Assembly (NCBI GenBank): GCA_049516635.1
Contig: JBEKSX010000051.1
Location: 1-23,945 of the forward strand
Direction: 5' to 3'
Source of the DNA: JBEKSX01 sp049516635
GTDB taxonomy: Bacteria > Bacteroidota > Ignavibacteria > Tepidaquicellales > OLB5
Length of the DNA: 23,945 nucleotides
The first letter of the stretch is position 1. Each line of letters starts with the position of its first letter. A program made the position numbers and the translations under genes. The notes under the pieces are model-generated. The model saw only the letters and a program-made list of their open reading frames with translations, made no database searches and was not told the origin of the DNA. Shown one piece after another: positions 1 to 6,106 of this stretch.

Positions 1-374
1 ATTGTTATGTAATCGAAATGATTCAGCCTTTTTTCGAGTTCAATAAGTTTGGTTTCTATCTCTGTCAGCTCATAGGTACGGACAAGGATAAAAGCCAGAT
101 AACCGATAGCTGTTCCTATACGTGTGTTGAACACGCCGTTACGCAGGTTCTTAATGGTATCTACCAGAAGAGCAGAGATATCGTGTGTGGATGTGATATT
201 CAGGTCCTGATCGAGCTTCGTAATATCCGGTCTGTGCATTTTTCCGCCTTTAGCGGAAGCGGCTTTTTTTGTGATAGGACTTATCTTCGGGTTATGCCTC
301 CAGCAGTATTGACTTCCCTCGGGTGCAAAACCACCGCAGGGTTCTCCATTCGATTTAATATGCTTGCATTTCAT
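1..374 (-). CDS. Partial small protein with N-terminal Cys/His zinc-finger-like motif
   Basis: The reading frame starts at ATG 374 and runs off the left edge still open, giving about 124 visible residues; its C-terminus is outside the window. The N-terminus reads MKCKHIKSNGEPCGGF and then YCWRHNPKIS, so Cys3, Cys13, Cys24 and His27 form a C-x9-C-x10-C-x2-H pattern that could bind zinc. A basic AKGG segment follows. The rest is predicted helical and ends in an acidic/basic ETKLIELEKRL heptad-like stretch. Short proteins with this start (Cys cluster, HNP, then a basic GG linker) recur in bacterial genomes as uncharacterised, probably DNA- or RNA-associated proteins; that is from memory. No clear Shine-Dalgarno precedes the ATG. 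The opposite-strand reading frame over the same bases has no sensible protein features and was discarded. Confidence 0.7.
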   Translation of the reverse strand, partial: MKCKHIKSNGEPCGGFAPEGSQYCWRHNPKISPITKKAASAKGGKMHRPDITKLDQDLNITSTHDISALLVDTIKNLRNGVFNTRIGTAIGYLAFILVRTYELTEIETKLIELEKRLNHFDYIT

Positions 375-414
375 AAATATTGATTTTTTAATAGTTTGTT
401 AAATATAGGGGGTG

Positions 415-509
415 GGGGTAACTTAAGTTACCCCATAGCCCAAAATGTTGTGATATTTTAATGTATTAAGCACTTTTTTAAATTTTAAGTTAGGGTAACT
501 AAGTTACCC
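415..509. promoter_or_regulatory. Two related palindromes upstream of the left-edge gene
   Basis: 415-434 is a perfect 20-bp palindrome, GGGGTAACTTAAGTTACCCC. 493-509 is a second copy of the same half site: GGGTAACT, one spacer base, AGTTACCC. They lie about 40 and 120 bp upstream of the minus-strand start at 374, where paired operators could sit. That role is inference; they could also be intergenic repeats. Confidence 0.35.
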
Positions 510-520
510 CAGAACCCCTT

Positions 521-557
521 TCCCGCTGAAGCGGGACTCCCCCTTATTAAGGGGGAG
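521..557. repeat. Adjacent CCCGC and CCCCCTT hairpins
   Basis: CCCGC-TGAA-GCGGG (521-534) is followed by CTCCCCCTT-ATT-AAGGGGGAG (537-557), a perfect 9-bp stem with a 3-base loop. The same two hairpin types recur near 1751, 2442, 2954-3130 and 21505. They are dispersed intergenic palindromes, not one terminator. Confidence 0.7.
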
Positions 558-735
558 ACGAATATGATCTAAGGTTTTGAATATTCCTTAAAACATCAAT
601 TACAAATATAATATATCAAACTGCAAAAATCAAGGCAATAATTGAGTATAACTGCGAATATCAGCGGTTTTTGATGGGGTAAAAATAATTACACACGAAT
701 TACACGAATTTGTACGTAAAAAAAGTAAATTTACA

Positions 736-756
736 CCTCAACCATAAAGGTTGAGG
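736..756. repeat. Short hairpin, CCTCAACC/GGTTGAGG
   Basis: A perfect 8-bp stem with loop ATAAA. A degenerate relative is at 940-960 (CCTCAATC, ATATA, GGATGAGG), and the core AACCATAAAGGTT recurs at 2383-2395. The three copies suggest a small dispersed hairpin family. Confidence 0.5.
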
Positions 757-782
757 CTATGTAAAATAAAAAATGACTCTTC

Positions 783-882
783 TGTTTGATCCAGTTTTAA
801 AACCCCCTTCCCTCCAGGCTTCCCCGCTCCTCCAAAGGCGGATCTTCGACTTTAATTAAAGGGGGGATTCAGGGGGGTTTTA
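783..882. repeat. Long palindromic intergenic element (AAAACCCCC...GGGGGGTTTT)
   Basis: The core runs from AAAACCCCC (799-807) to GGGGGGTTTT (872-881), with CTTTAATTAAAGG in the middle. The same element in the other orientation is the site into which the insertion sequence at 18990-21307 jumped. Rejoining 18962-18989 with 21316-21354 gives its reverse complement, including the outer flank CTGTTTGAT. The present copy carries about 30 extra bases (CGCTCCTCC region) in its left arm. Two copies in 24 kb suggest a non-autonomous repeat family. Confidence 0.7.
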
Positions 883-1134
883 GAATAAAAGAGCACCTTC
901 AAACATTTTCATGTAGTGTGTCTTGACGGAATGTTTTATCCTCAATCATATAGGATGAGGTTACGATAAGATATTTCGGAATGGTGTGTGTCATGCAGGT
1001 TTGTGATAATAAAAAATATACGATATTTATTATATTATTTTGATTATATTTCAGAAAGTTAAGGGGATTTGATAATGTTTATGCTTTATTTAAAGGGTTT
1101 AAATACGCTCGAGCAAATGGAGATAATATATTAA

Positions 1135-1635
1135 ATGAAAAAAATAATAATTCTTTTTTACCTGACATCAATTATCATACAATGTAAAGCGGATAATCTT
1201 GAAAAATATAGGACCGCATTTAATTATATCACTAGAGATACTATAAATCTTAATAATTGGTTTAAAGAATCATTTGGGTACGATACATTACCTCACATAT
1301 GTGTTTCTGATCATGTGATTTACATCGGATATCTGTTTTGGATGAATGATATCATTAAGTATGAAATGCATTATTATGACACGACCTATAGAAGAACATT
1401 ATTTATTGATAGCGTAGCGGATAGTTTGGATTCCTTAAATGACTTTCCCGATTATCGTGATAATAGGTTATTAACATTGAATAATGGTATATGTAAAGGG
1501 TTTATAATATTCTTTTCAAAGGTTGAAAGAGGTAACAAACTAAAAGCTGTTATTGTGCCGTATGAAGAAGGTATAAATGAATGCAAAAATCCCTACTTGG
1601 AAGTTTTAAGAGGCATTTTACTGCCACTTTTATGA
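1135..1635 (+). CDS. Hypothetical exported protein
   Basis: This 166-residue protein starts with MKKIIILFYLTSIIIQCKA, a classic basic-then-hydrophobic signal peptide. Cys17 follows I-I-Q, a poor lipobox, so it may be a lipoprotein or may be cut after CKA. The mature part is rich in Tyr, Asp and aromatic residues, with no repeats, membrane segment or recognisable catalytic motif. GGAGA lies about 9 bases before the ATG, which supports the start. It stands alone between repeat-filled intergenic stretches and is AT-rich. I do not recognise the family. The signal peptide and ribosome site make a real gene likely. Confidence 0.7.
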   Translation: MKKIIILFYLTSIIIQCKADNLEKYRTAFNYITRDTINLNNWFKESFGYDTLPHICVSDHVIYIGYLFWMNDIIKYEMHYYDTTYRRTLFIDSVADSLDSLNDFPDYRDNRLLTLNNGICKGFIIFFSKVERGNKLKAVIVPYEEGINECKNPYLEVLRGILLPLL

Positions 1636-1687
1636 AATGATGTGGCAGGTTTGTATCGTATGAGATTTGTATTCACAGCTTTTTGAT

Positions 1688-1720
1688 GCCTGCTGTTCAA
1701 CAAGTCGCCGGCAAATGGGG
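1688..1720 (+). repeat. Direct repeat, left copy (TTCAACRAGTCGCCGGCAA)
   Basis: GCCTGC followed by TTCAACAAGTCGCCGGCAA and a G run. A second copy in the same orientation is at 2163-2200. The pair flanks the 91-residue gene and the small endonuclease remnant, so the 450-bp interval may have moved or been duplicated as one piece. Confidence 0.5.
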
Positions 1721-1776
1721 GCGCATAAAAGAAGAAATTTCCCTTTGTCCCCCTTAGCGAAAGGGGGGTTTAAGAA

Positions 1777-1845
1777 ATGACAAAGATATTCAATAAATTC
1801 AGCCAGAAAGAAAAACGTAGAGAACTGTCTATTTTTATTAATTAA
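1777..1845 (+). pseudogene. N-terminal remnant of a DUF559 endonuclease gene
   Basis: A 22-residue frame, MTKIFNKFSQKEKRREL followed by a short unrelated tail and TAA. The part up to KRREL matches the usual opening of DUF559 (Vsr/PD-(D/E)XK-like) proteins as I remember them (M-K-I-x-N-x5-E-K-R-R-x-L-R-N). After that the family sequence is lost, and the next gene begins 22 bp later. It follows directly on a CCCCCTTAGCGAAAGGGGG hairpin (1750-1768) and has no ribosome site. I read it as the broken 5' end of a gene whose remainder was deleted or replaced. The call rests on a short match. Confidence 0.4.
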
Positions 1846-1867
1846 CCTTATACTAAGGAGTTATATA

Positions 1868-2143
1868 ATGAATAAAGAACTATGTAAGAAACTTGAAGTA
1901 CCCACTCTGATTCAATATGATAGTGGTAAACCAAGACATACCCACAAAGTAACAAAAATCGAAGGTAAATATTTTGTTGAAAACATTACAAAAGCTCACT
2001 TACATCATCTTTTTGATACAATCGACCAATTACATGGCGAGCTTTTAATTGATAAAGGTGCTCGTCATTCCGCTGATGCATTTGATGACCAAACAGGTGA
2101 AAATATTTTTAAAGGTTTCCCCATCAAAGGCAAGGATTTTTGA
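1868..2143 (+). CDS. Small hypothetical protein (91 aa)
   Basis: A 91-residue soluble protein beginning MNKELCKKLEVPTLIQYDSG. AAGGAG lies about 8 bases before the ATG and is the strongest ribosome site on the left side of the window. The middle is His-rich (HTHK, AHLHHLFD), and the protein ends in a GFPIKGKDF tail. There is no signal peptide or membrane segment. I do not recognise the family. The gene sits between two direct repeats (1688-1720 and 2163-2200) and just after a broken DUF559 start. It may therefore be a later arrival that replaced the rest of that gene. Confidence 0.7.
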   Translation: MNKELCKKLEVPTLIQYDSGKPRHTHKVTKIEGKYFVENITKAHLHHLFDTIDQLHGELLIDKGARHSADAFDDQTGENIFKGFPIKGKDF

Positions 2144-2162
2144 TTTTCACCCCGTAGCTGGT

Positions 2163-2200
2163 GCCTGCCCCTGCTATTCAACGAGTCGCCGGCAAGCGGG
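2163..2200 (+). repeat. Direct repeat, right copy
   Basis: GCCTGC-CC-CTGCTATTCAACGAGTCGCCGGCAAGCGGG corresponds to the copy at 1688-1720, with a few substitutions and a few extra bases after GCCTGC. It begins 20 bp after the 91-residue gene. Confidence 0.5.
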
Positions 2201-2215
2201 TTTCATAAACATAAT

Positions 2216-2377
2216 AAATAGCCCATAGCTTCAGCTATGGGTAAAGAAATTAAATCCGCAACTAACCGTTTTAACGGTTTCAAATTGTTCGTGATTATAT
2301 TGATAGAGTATAAACCGTTGAAACGGTTTAGTAAGGAATTACCGATACTTACCCACGGTTAAAACCGTGGGCTACTT
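2216..2377. repeat. Inverted pair of two-hairpin modules (REPIN-like)
   Basis: There are four perfect hairpins in a row: CCCATAGCT-TC-AGCTATGGG (2222-2241), AACCGTT-TT-AACGGTT (2264-2279), TAAACCGTT-GA-AACGGTTTA (2311-2330) and CCCACGGTT-AA-AACCGTGGG (2352-2371). Read on opposite strands, hairpins 1+2 and 4+3 align as one module: AGCCCA-stem-TGGGTAA, about 20 bases, then the ACCGTT hairpin. The outer stems of the two copies differ at three base pairs and every change is compensated. An inverted pair of short hairpins resembles REPINs mobilised by RAYT transposases. No such gene is in the window, so that link is inference. Confidence 0.75.
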
Positions 2378-2441
2378 ATAGTAACCATAAAGGTTATGGT
2401 AACAAATGTTCGTCACTAATTAGTATGTGGCGGCTAGCGTG

Positions 2442-2508
2442 AAGTCTCCCCTTTACGAAAGGGGAGACTTAGAGGGGTTCAAAATTGGATTCCCGCCTTC
2501 GCGGGAAT
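2442..2508. repeat. Two strong intergenic hairpins
   Basis: 2442-2470 is a perfect 13-bp stem (AAGTCTCCCCTTT, loop ACG). 2489-2508 is ATTCCCGC-CTTC-GCGGGAAT inside the context TTGGATTCCC...GGGAATGACAA. A degenerate copy of the second type, with the same TTGGATTCC and GGAATGACAA ends, is at 21431-21482. Confidence 0.7.
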
Positions 2509-2561
2509 GACAAATTTACATAAATATTTTTTGGGTCAGCCCCACCTTAACTACCGTCTCC

Positions 2562-2921
2562 TCAGCATCTCACAAAATATGCGGTGAGCAATATAACGAT
2601 GATAACGAAGACTAAGATACCGAGAGATGAGTACCGGTTGGAATCGGAGACCACACCTTCAGGTACGTAATATGACGGCTCCGATGTATATTTGGAATCC
2701 ACCTCTTCGGTCTCTGCATCGGGCATTTCCTTTACATCCTTTAAAAGCTCGCGTGCTTCCTTTTCATCTTCAGGACGGACCATTATTTTCATTCCGCCTG
2801 GCATTATTTCATTCGTTGCCTCGTACTCTATGGCCGCATCGTCTAGTATGGATCTTGCAACCCCCATGACGGCGTTTTTTCGAGTATAGAAAACCGTAAC
2901 TAAGTTTATTTCTTCATCCAT
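2562..2921 (-). CDS. DUF2007-domain protein with C-terminal membrane anchor
   Basis: A 119-residue protein. Residues 6-65 fit the DUF2007 fold (putative prokaryotic signal-transducing family): LVTVFYTRKNAVMGVARSIL, then a short strand, GGMKIMVRPEDEKEARELL. This is the typical small alpha/beta domain ending in an acidic helix. An acidic, probably flexible linker (about 66-95) leads to one hydrophobic segment (SLGILVFVIIVILLTAYF, about 98-116) with the C-terminus just beyond. The domain would therefore sit in the cytoplasm on a tail anchor. The role of DUF2007 proteins is not established. There is no strong ribosome site before the ATG. The gene lies alone between repeat clusters, and the frames on the other strand are shadows. 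Confidence 0.8.
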   Translation of the reverse strand: MDEEINLVTVFYTRKNAVMGVARSILDDAAIEYEATNEIMPGGMKIMVRPEDEKEARELLKDVKEMPDAETEEVDSKYTSEPSYYVPEGVVSDSNRYSSLGILVFVIIVILLTAYFVRC

Positions 2922-2953
2922 AGGATTTATTTGTTAAAAAATGTTTTGTTTAA

Positions 2954-3130
2954 ACAACCCCCTATCCCGTCCTTGACGGGATCTTCCCCCTTTTCTAAGG
3001 GGGAATCGCACAATCCCTATCCGACTTCTACGGGATTTTCCCCCTTTTCTAAGGGGAATTTTTTTTTCACAATATACTTTACAATTCCCCCTTAATAAAG
3101 GGGGTGTCCGCTTTAGCGGGCGGGGGTTGT
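2954..3130. repeat. C-tract palindrome cluster bounded by ACAACCCCC / GGGGGTTGT
   Basis: The 177-bp block begins ACAACCCCC (2954-2962) and ends GGGGGTTGT (3122-3130). Inside are ATCCCGTC-CTT-GACGGGAT, two TTCCCCCTTTTCTAAGGGG(G)AA units, ATTCCCCCTTAATAAAGGGGG and CCGCTTTAGCGG. The right border lies 4 bp from the stop codon of the DUF559 gene. The repeated units suggest growth by nested insertion or tandem duplication of one palindrome family. Confidence 0.65.
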
Positions 3131-3134
3131 CAAA

Positions 3135-3491
3135 CTAATTTGCTCTTTCTTTTATATATGATTTAATATATTCGACTACATTATTCATATTCTTTTTTAC
3201 ATCACTATCTTTAAATCTAAGAAAATGAAATCCTCTAGATTCTAATTCATTTTGCCGATTTATATCTTTATCAAGGTCTACATGACTTGAACCATCTATT
3301 TCAACTATCAATTGTAATTTACTGCAATAAAAATCTACAATGTATTTACCGATCGGTTTTTGACGCATGAACTGATAACCAAGCATTTTTCTTGCTTTTA
3401 ACTGATTCCATAGCAGGATTTCTGCCAAGGTGCTATCATTTCTAAGCGTCCTTGATTATTCTTTCAGGTTTTTATAATAATGTATTTTCAT
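3135..3491 (-). pseudogene. DUF559 (Vsr-like) endonuclease gene with in-frame stop
   Basis: The product matches DUF559, a small PD-(D/E)XK nuclease family related to Vsr: YQFMRQKPIGKYIVDFYC, LIVEIDGSSH and an FLRFKDSDVKKN tail. The usual W of the RFW motif is K here. ATG 3491 opens the expected N-terminus MKIHYYKNLKE, but codon 12 is TAA (3456-3458). The same frame then continues with the family sequence SRTLRNDSTLAEILLW. A single nonsense change therefore splits an otherwise intact gene of about 118 codons. Re-initiation at TTG 3428 would give 97 residues without the first helix. The candidate catalytic residues (D of VDFYC, E and D of EIDG) survive, so a shortened protein may still work. 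A sequencing error is possible. The gene lies between inverted 9-mers at 3122-3130 and 3500-3508. Confidence 0.75.
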
Positions 3492-3499
3492 TTTGTTCT

Positions 3500-3566
3500 A
3501 CAACCCCCTATCCGACTTTGTCGGATTTTCCCCCCATAGCTACGCCGGGTCGTAGACTTTATTAAG
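3500..3566. repeat. C-tract palindrome element between DUF559 and the SBP gene
   Basis: It starts ACAACCCCC (3500-3508), which matches 2954-2962 directly and 3122-3130 in inverse. ATCCGAC-TTT-GTCGGAT plus TTTT follows (3510-3530, terminator-like on the plus strand), then CCCCCC...TTATTAAGGGGG. It abuts the 3' end of the substrate-binding protein gene. Confidence 0.55.
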
Positions 3567-3572
3567 GGGGAT

Positions 3573-5252
3573 TCACTCATACCTCGCATGCTTCAATATA
3601 AGAGTATTCAATCCATCTATGTACATCCCTTTTAATCGTTTGTTCTTCAGGTAGAGAATTTCGTTATACAACAGTAATATCCACGGTGCATCGTCTATCA
3701 CGATACGTTCCATATTATTATATATGACCTGCCTCTTTGGAAAATCGGTTTCTTTCAGAGCGAGTTCGTACAGTGAATCAGCTTTCGAATTAGAGTAATG
3801 TGTATAGTTGGGACCGTTCGGAGTTTTGTTCTTCGAATAGAACAACGCCATATAATTCTCCGGGTCGAAATAATCCGCCCCCCAGTTCGCACGCCAAAAC
3901 GGCAGTTCTCCCCCAACCTGTGCACTCCGCAAAGTGGAGCCCTGTATAAAATCAAGCTGAACTTCTATGCCGATATCCTTTAACTGCGCCTGCACGGCTT
4001 CGCCTATCATTTTCTGCGTCTCCTCATTTGAGATGGTAAGATGAAGTACCAATCCTTTTCCGCCGGGATACCCAGCTTCTTCAAGAAGCTTCATAGCTTT
4101 TTGTTTATCATAATTGTAACCAATCACGTCCTTCGAATAACCGGGCATACCAATGGGTATTGGTCCGTTCTCCGCGGGTATACCTTTGAATTTCAGTACG
4201 TATTTCACGATCCTTTCCCTATCGATGGCATAGCTGATAGCTTGCCTGAGCTTTTTATTCAGAGATAAAGGATTATTCTTCCCGCCGGGCATAGACGTAT
4301 CGAGCTGTATGGCAAGATACACGGTATTCAGCCACGGTTGTTTAATCATTTCGAAATCATATTTCGGAAGAAGCTTACCATTGTCATCAAGTATCTGTCC
4401 CAGAATCTCCGGAGACGGAGTGTGGTAATCGAACTTCCCTTCCTGAAAATCTAGGAACTCGGTTTCAGCGCTACGGATGAACGATACGCGGAAGCCGTCA
4501 AGTTCTACCAATGCATTACCAAATTTATCCTTTATCCGGTAATCGGGATTTTTTTCGAACACAAGCTCTTTATCAAAATCCCATTTAACAAATTTGAACG
4601 GACCGGTTCCGACGGGATGGTATCCGAAATTTTCTTTGTAGTATTCCACAGCTTCGCGGGGATAGACATAAGCATAAGCCATCGTAAGAATACTGAGGAA
4701 CGGTGCGAAGGGTTTGGTTAAATCGATGATAAGAGTTGTGTCATCGGGACATTTGATACCGGAAATATCTTTTATGTCAAACTTATTTTCTTTTATAGAA
4801 TTTATATATTCTGATGCTCCTTTTATCCTGTCACGAAACAGCCAGATGCCGCGTGATTTAGTCCTCGAATCACACACTCTTTCAAAACAGTATTTAAAAT
4901 CGTGTGAAGTAACCGCCCTCCCCTTCTTACCCGGAAAGCAATCATCGTTATGAAAGAAAACATCTTTTCTTATTATGAAAGTGTATGTCAATGCATCCTG
5001 AGAAATTGTATATGACAAAGCGAGAAGCGGTTCAAGGTGCATATCGAAGTCATACTCCAGCAATCCTTCCATTGATTGTGCCAGTGGCCAGATGGAGGGA
5101 TAGCTGCTCGCCATAACGGGGTCGAGGTTCTCGATACCCTGGGCTTCGTTGTAGCGGAAGATGTTTTGATTTTCTTTTTTTGCAGTACATGAGAAAAAAA
5201 CAAAAAAGAGAAATATTGGTGTAAGAAGAAAAATTATTTTAGTAATCCGCAT
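3573..5252 (-). CDS. Peptide/oligopeptide-binding lipoprotein (SBP family 5)
   Basis: A 559-residue ABC-transporter substrate-binding protein of family 5 (OppA/DppA/NikA type). The N-terminal signal MRITKIIFLLTPIFLFFVFFSC is basic then hydrophobic, with Cys22 as the likely lipid-bearing residue after FFS. Family landmarks in order are: RYNEAQGIENLDPVMASS near the mature start; a LTYTFIIRKDVFFHN segment; TSHDFKYCFERV; VGTGPFKFVKWD with the following strand; LRQAISYAIDRERIV; and GYNYDKQKAMKLLEEAGYPGG. The length is normal for the family. No permease or ATPase genes of the matching importer are next to it, so it is an orphan that must share a transporter encoded elsewhere or act alone. It is divergent from the efflux operon, with 233 bp between the starts. 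The frames inside it are shadows. Confidence 0.92.
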   Translation of the reverse strand: MRITKIIFLLTPIFLFFVFFSCTAKKENQNIFRYNEAQGIENLDPVMASSYPSIWPLAQSMEGLLEYDFDMHLEPLLALSYTISQDALTYTFIIRKDVFFHNDDCFPGKKGRAVTSHDFKYCFERVCDSRTKSRGIWLFRDRIKGASEYINSIKENKFDIKDISGIKCPDDTTLIIDLTKPFAPFLSILTMAYAYVYPREAVEYYKENFGYHPVGTGPFKFVKWDFDKELVFEKNPDYRIKDKFGNALVELDGFRVSFIRSAETEFLDFQEGKFDYHTPSPEILGQILDDNGKLLPKYDFEMIKQPWLNTVYLAIQLDTSMPGGKNNPLSLNKKLRQAISYAIDRERIVKYVLKFKGIPAENGPIPIGMPGYSKDVIGYNYDKQKAMKLLEEAGYPGGKGLVLHLTISNEETQKMIGEAVQAQLKDIGIEVQLDFIQGSTLRSAQVGGELPFWRANWGADYFDPENYMALFYSKNKTPNGPNYTHYSNSKADSLYELALKETDFPKRQVIYNNMERIVIDDAPWILLLYNEILYLKNKRLKGMYIDGLNTLILKHARYE

Positions 5253-5380
5253 AAAGGGATAAACATAATAAATTCATAGGATATACAAAAATACACAAGA
5301 TTATGTTAAAATAATCTTCCTATCAATTTTAAGTAATAGGAATTAGTCCTTTAAAAAATAAAATATATCCATCCCTTATC

Positions 5381-5405
5381 CGTCTTTATAATCGAAAGAA
5401 AGACG
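5381..5405. promoter_or_regulatory. 7-bp inverted repeat in the divergent intergenic region
   Basis: CGTCTTT (5381-5387) and AAAGACG (5399-5405) are separated by 11 bases. They lie just upstream of the -35 box of the regulator promoter and between two divergent genes. It could be an operator or a weak hairpin. Confidence 0.3.
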
Positions 5406-5416
5406 AACTTTATTAC

Positions 5417-5445
5417 TTGACAAAACGTTAAAGAAATATTATATT
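5417..5445 (+). promoter_or_regulatory. Sigma-70-type promoter of the efflux operon
   Basis: TTGACA (5417-5422), a 17-bp spacer, then TATATT (5440-5445). The same boxes with the same spacing occur before the transposase gene at 20127-20155. Expected transcription start is near 5452, giving a leader of about 34 bases to GTG 5486. Confidence 0.65.
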
Positions 5446-5473
5446 GGAAACCGAAAGGACGTAAATAGTTTCC
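5446..5473. promoter_or_regulatory. Candidate TetR-family operator
   Basis: GGAAAC (5446-5451) and GTTTCC (5468-5473) form an inverted repeat 22 bp apart, about two helical turns, starting right after the -10 box and spanning the expected transcription start. That placement suits autorepression by the regulator encoded just downstream. Inferred from position and symmetry only. Confidence 0.4.
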
Positions 5474-5485
5474 TACGATATTTTA

Positions 5486-6106
5486 GTGGAAAAACAGAGA
5501 TTACAGGAAGAAAAGAAAAAAATAATTGAATTTGCCCAAAGCAAATTTTTCCGCGAGGGTTTTTATAAAACCACCGTCGAGGAAATTGCAAAAGATCTTA
5601 TGATGAGCAAGAACACGATATACAAATATTTTCCAAACAAGGAAGCATTGGTTCGCGAGACCACGCACTACCTGATAAAGATCATCAAGACACGGATAAT
5701 GGGTATTTTGAGTTCACGCGGGAATGCGATCGATAAGCTGGTAAGAATAATTGATTTCATGGGCAGGTATGTGATGAGAATGGATGATAAATGGCTGAAG
5801 GATATCCATATACATGCTCCGGATCTCTGGGAAGAAATTGACAGGACAAGGAGAATACTTGCATATCAAAATCTTGCAAAGCTAATCGAACAGGGCAAGA
5901 AGGAAAAGATAATCGTCGACTATCCGAACGAGATCATACTTACCGTTTTTGTAGCATCTATGAGGTCCGTCATCAATCCGGGTTTTCTGACGAACCTCCG
6001 GTACACGAACAGGGAGGCGGTAAATTTTACGTTCAACATAATCCTGAACGGCATACTGACGAAAAAAGGAAAAAACATACTAAATAAATTAAAACTACCC
6101 ACATGA
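5486..6106 (+). CDS. TetR/AcrR-family transcriptional regulator
   Basis: A 206-residue regulator. Residues about 10-56 form the TetR DNA-binding domain: IIEFAQSKFFREGFYKTTVE, then EEIAKDLMMSKNTIYKYFPN and KEALV, the conserved helix-turn-helix with the Y-x-Y-F-x-N-K-E-A-L ending. The rest is the all-helical ligand and dimer domain, too variable to predict a ligand. The start is GTG 5486. No Shine-Dalgarno lies at normal distance, but the family N-terminus begins at this point. The TGA overlaps the ATG of the adaptor gene by 4 bases, so the regulator is translated with the pump it probably controls. The order regulator-adaptor-ATPase-permeases matches cecR-ybhGFSR of enterobacteria. It likely represses its own operon and responds to a pump substrate; this is inference. 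Confidence 0.93.
   Translation: MEKQRLQEEKKKIIEFAQSKFFREGFYKTTVEEIAKDLMMSKNTIYKYFPNKEALVRETTHYLIKIIKTRIMGILSSRGNAIDKLVRIIDFMGRYVMRMDDKWLKDIHIHAPDLWEEIDRTRRILAYQNLAKLIEQGKKEKIIVDYPNEIILTVFVASMRSVINPGFLTNLRYTNREAVNFTFNIILNGILTKKGKNILNKLKLPT

Larger units (their letters stand above)
375..1134. other. 760-bp non-coding stretch rich in short palindromes
   Basis: I find no credible gene here on either strand. It holds the two palindromes at 415-509, a pair of adjacent hairpins at 521-557, short hairpins at 736-756 and 940-960, a short tandem ACACGAATT repeat near 692-710, and a long imperfect palindromic element at 783-882. The rest is AT-rich without evident structure. A GGAGA ribosome site just before 1135 serves the next gene. 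Confidence 0.6.
2144..2561. other. 418-bp intergenic repeat cluster
   Basis: No gene is visible between the 91-residue gene and the convergent DUF2007 gene. The stretch is almost entirely repeats: the direct repeat at 2163-2200, the inverted two-hairpin module at 2216-2377, a near-palindrome at 2381-2403 (GTAACCATA/TATGGTAAC, one mismatch) and two strong hairpins at 2442-2508. The last two lie downstream of both converging genes and could also stop transcription. Confidence 0.6.

Noticed and set aside
18..383. Plus-strand 121-residue frame at the left edge
   Set aside because: The minus-strand frame over the same bases gives a coherent protein with a Cys/His motif and continues past the edge; the plus frame has no ribosome site or family features.
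2216..2377. CRISPR array
   Set aside because: The four hairpins differ in sequence, alternate in orientation and have unequal spacing; they form an inverted module pair, not a direct-repeat array.
2954..3130. Rho-independent terminators for the flanking genes
   Set aside because: Stems are strong, but U tracts are missing or on the wrong side, and the same units occur in many gaps regardless of gene direction; treated as dispersed repeats.
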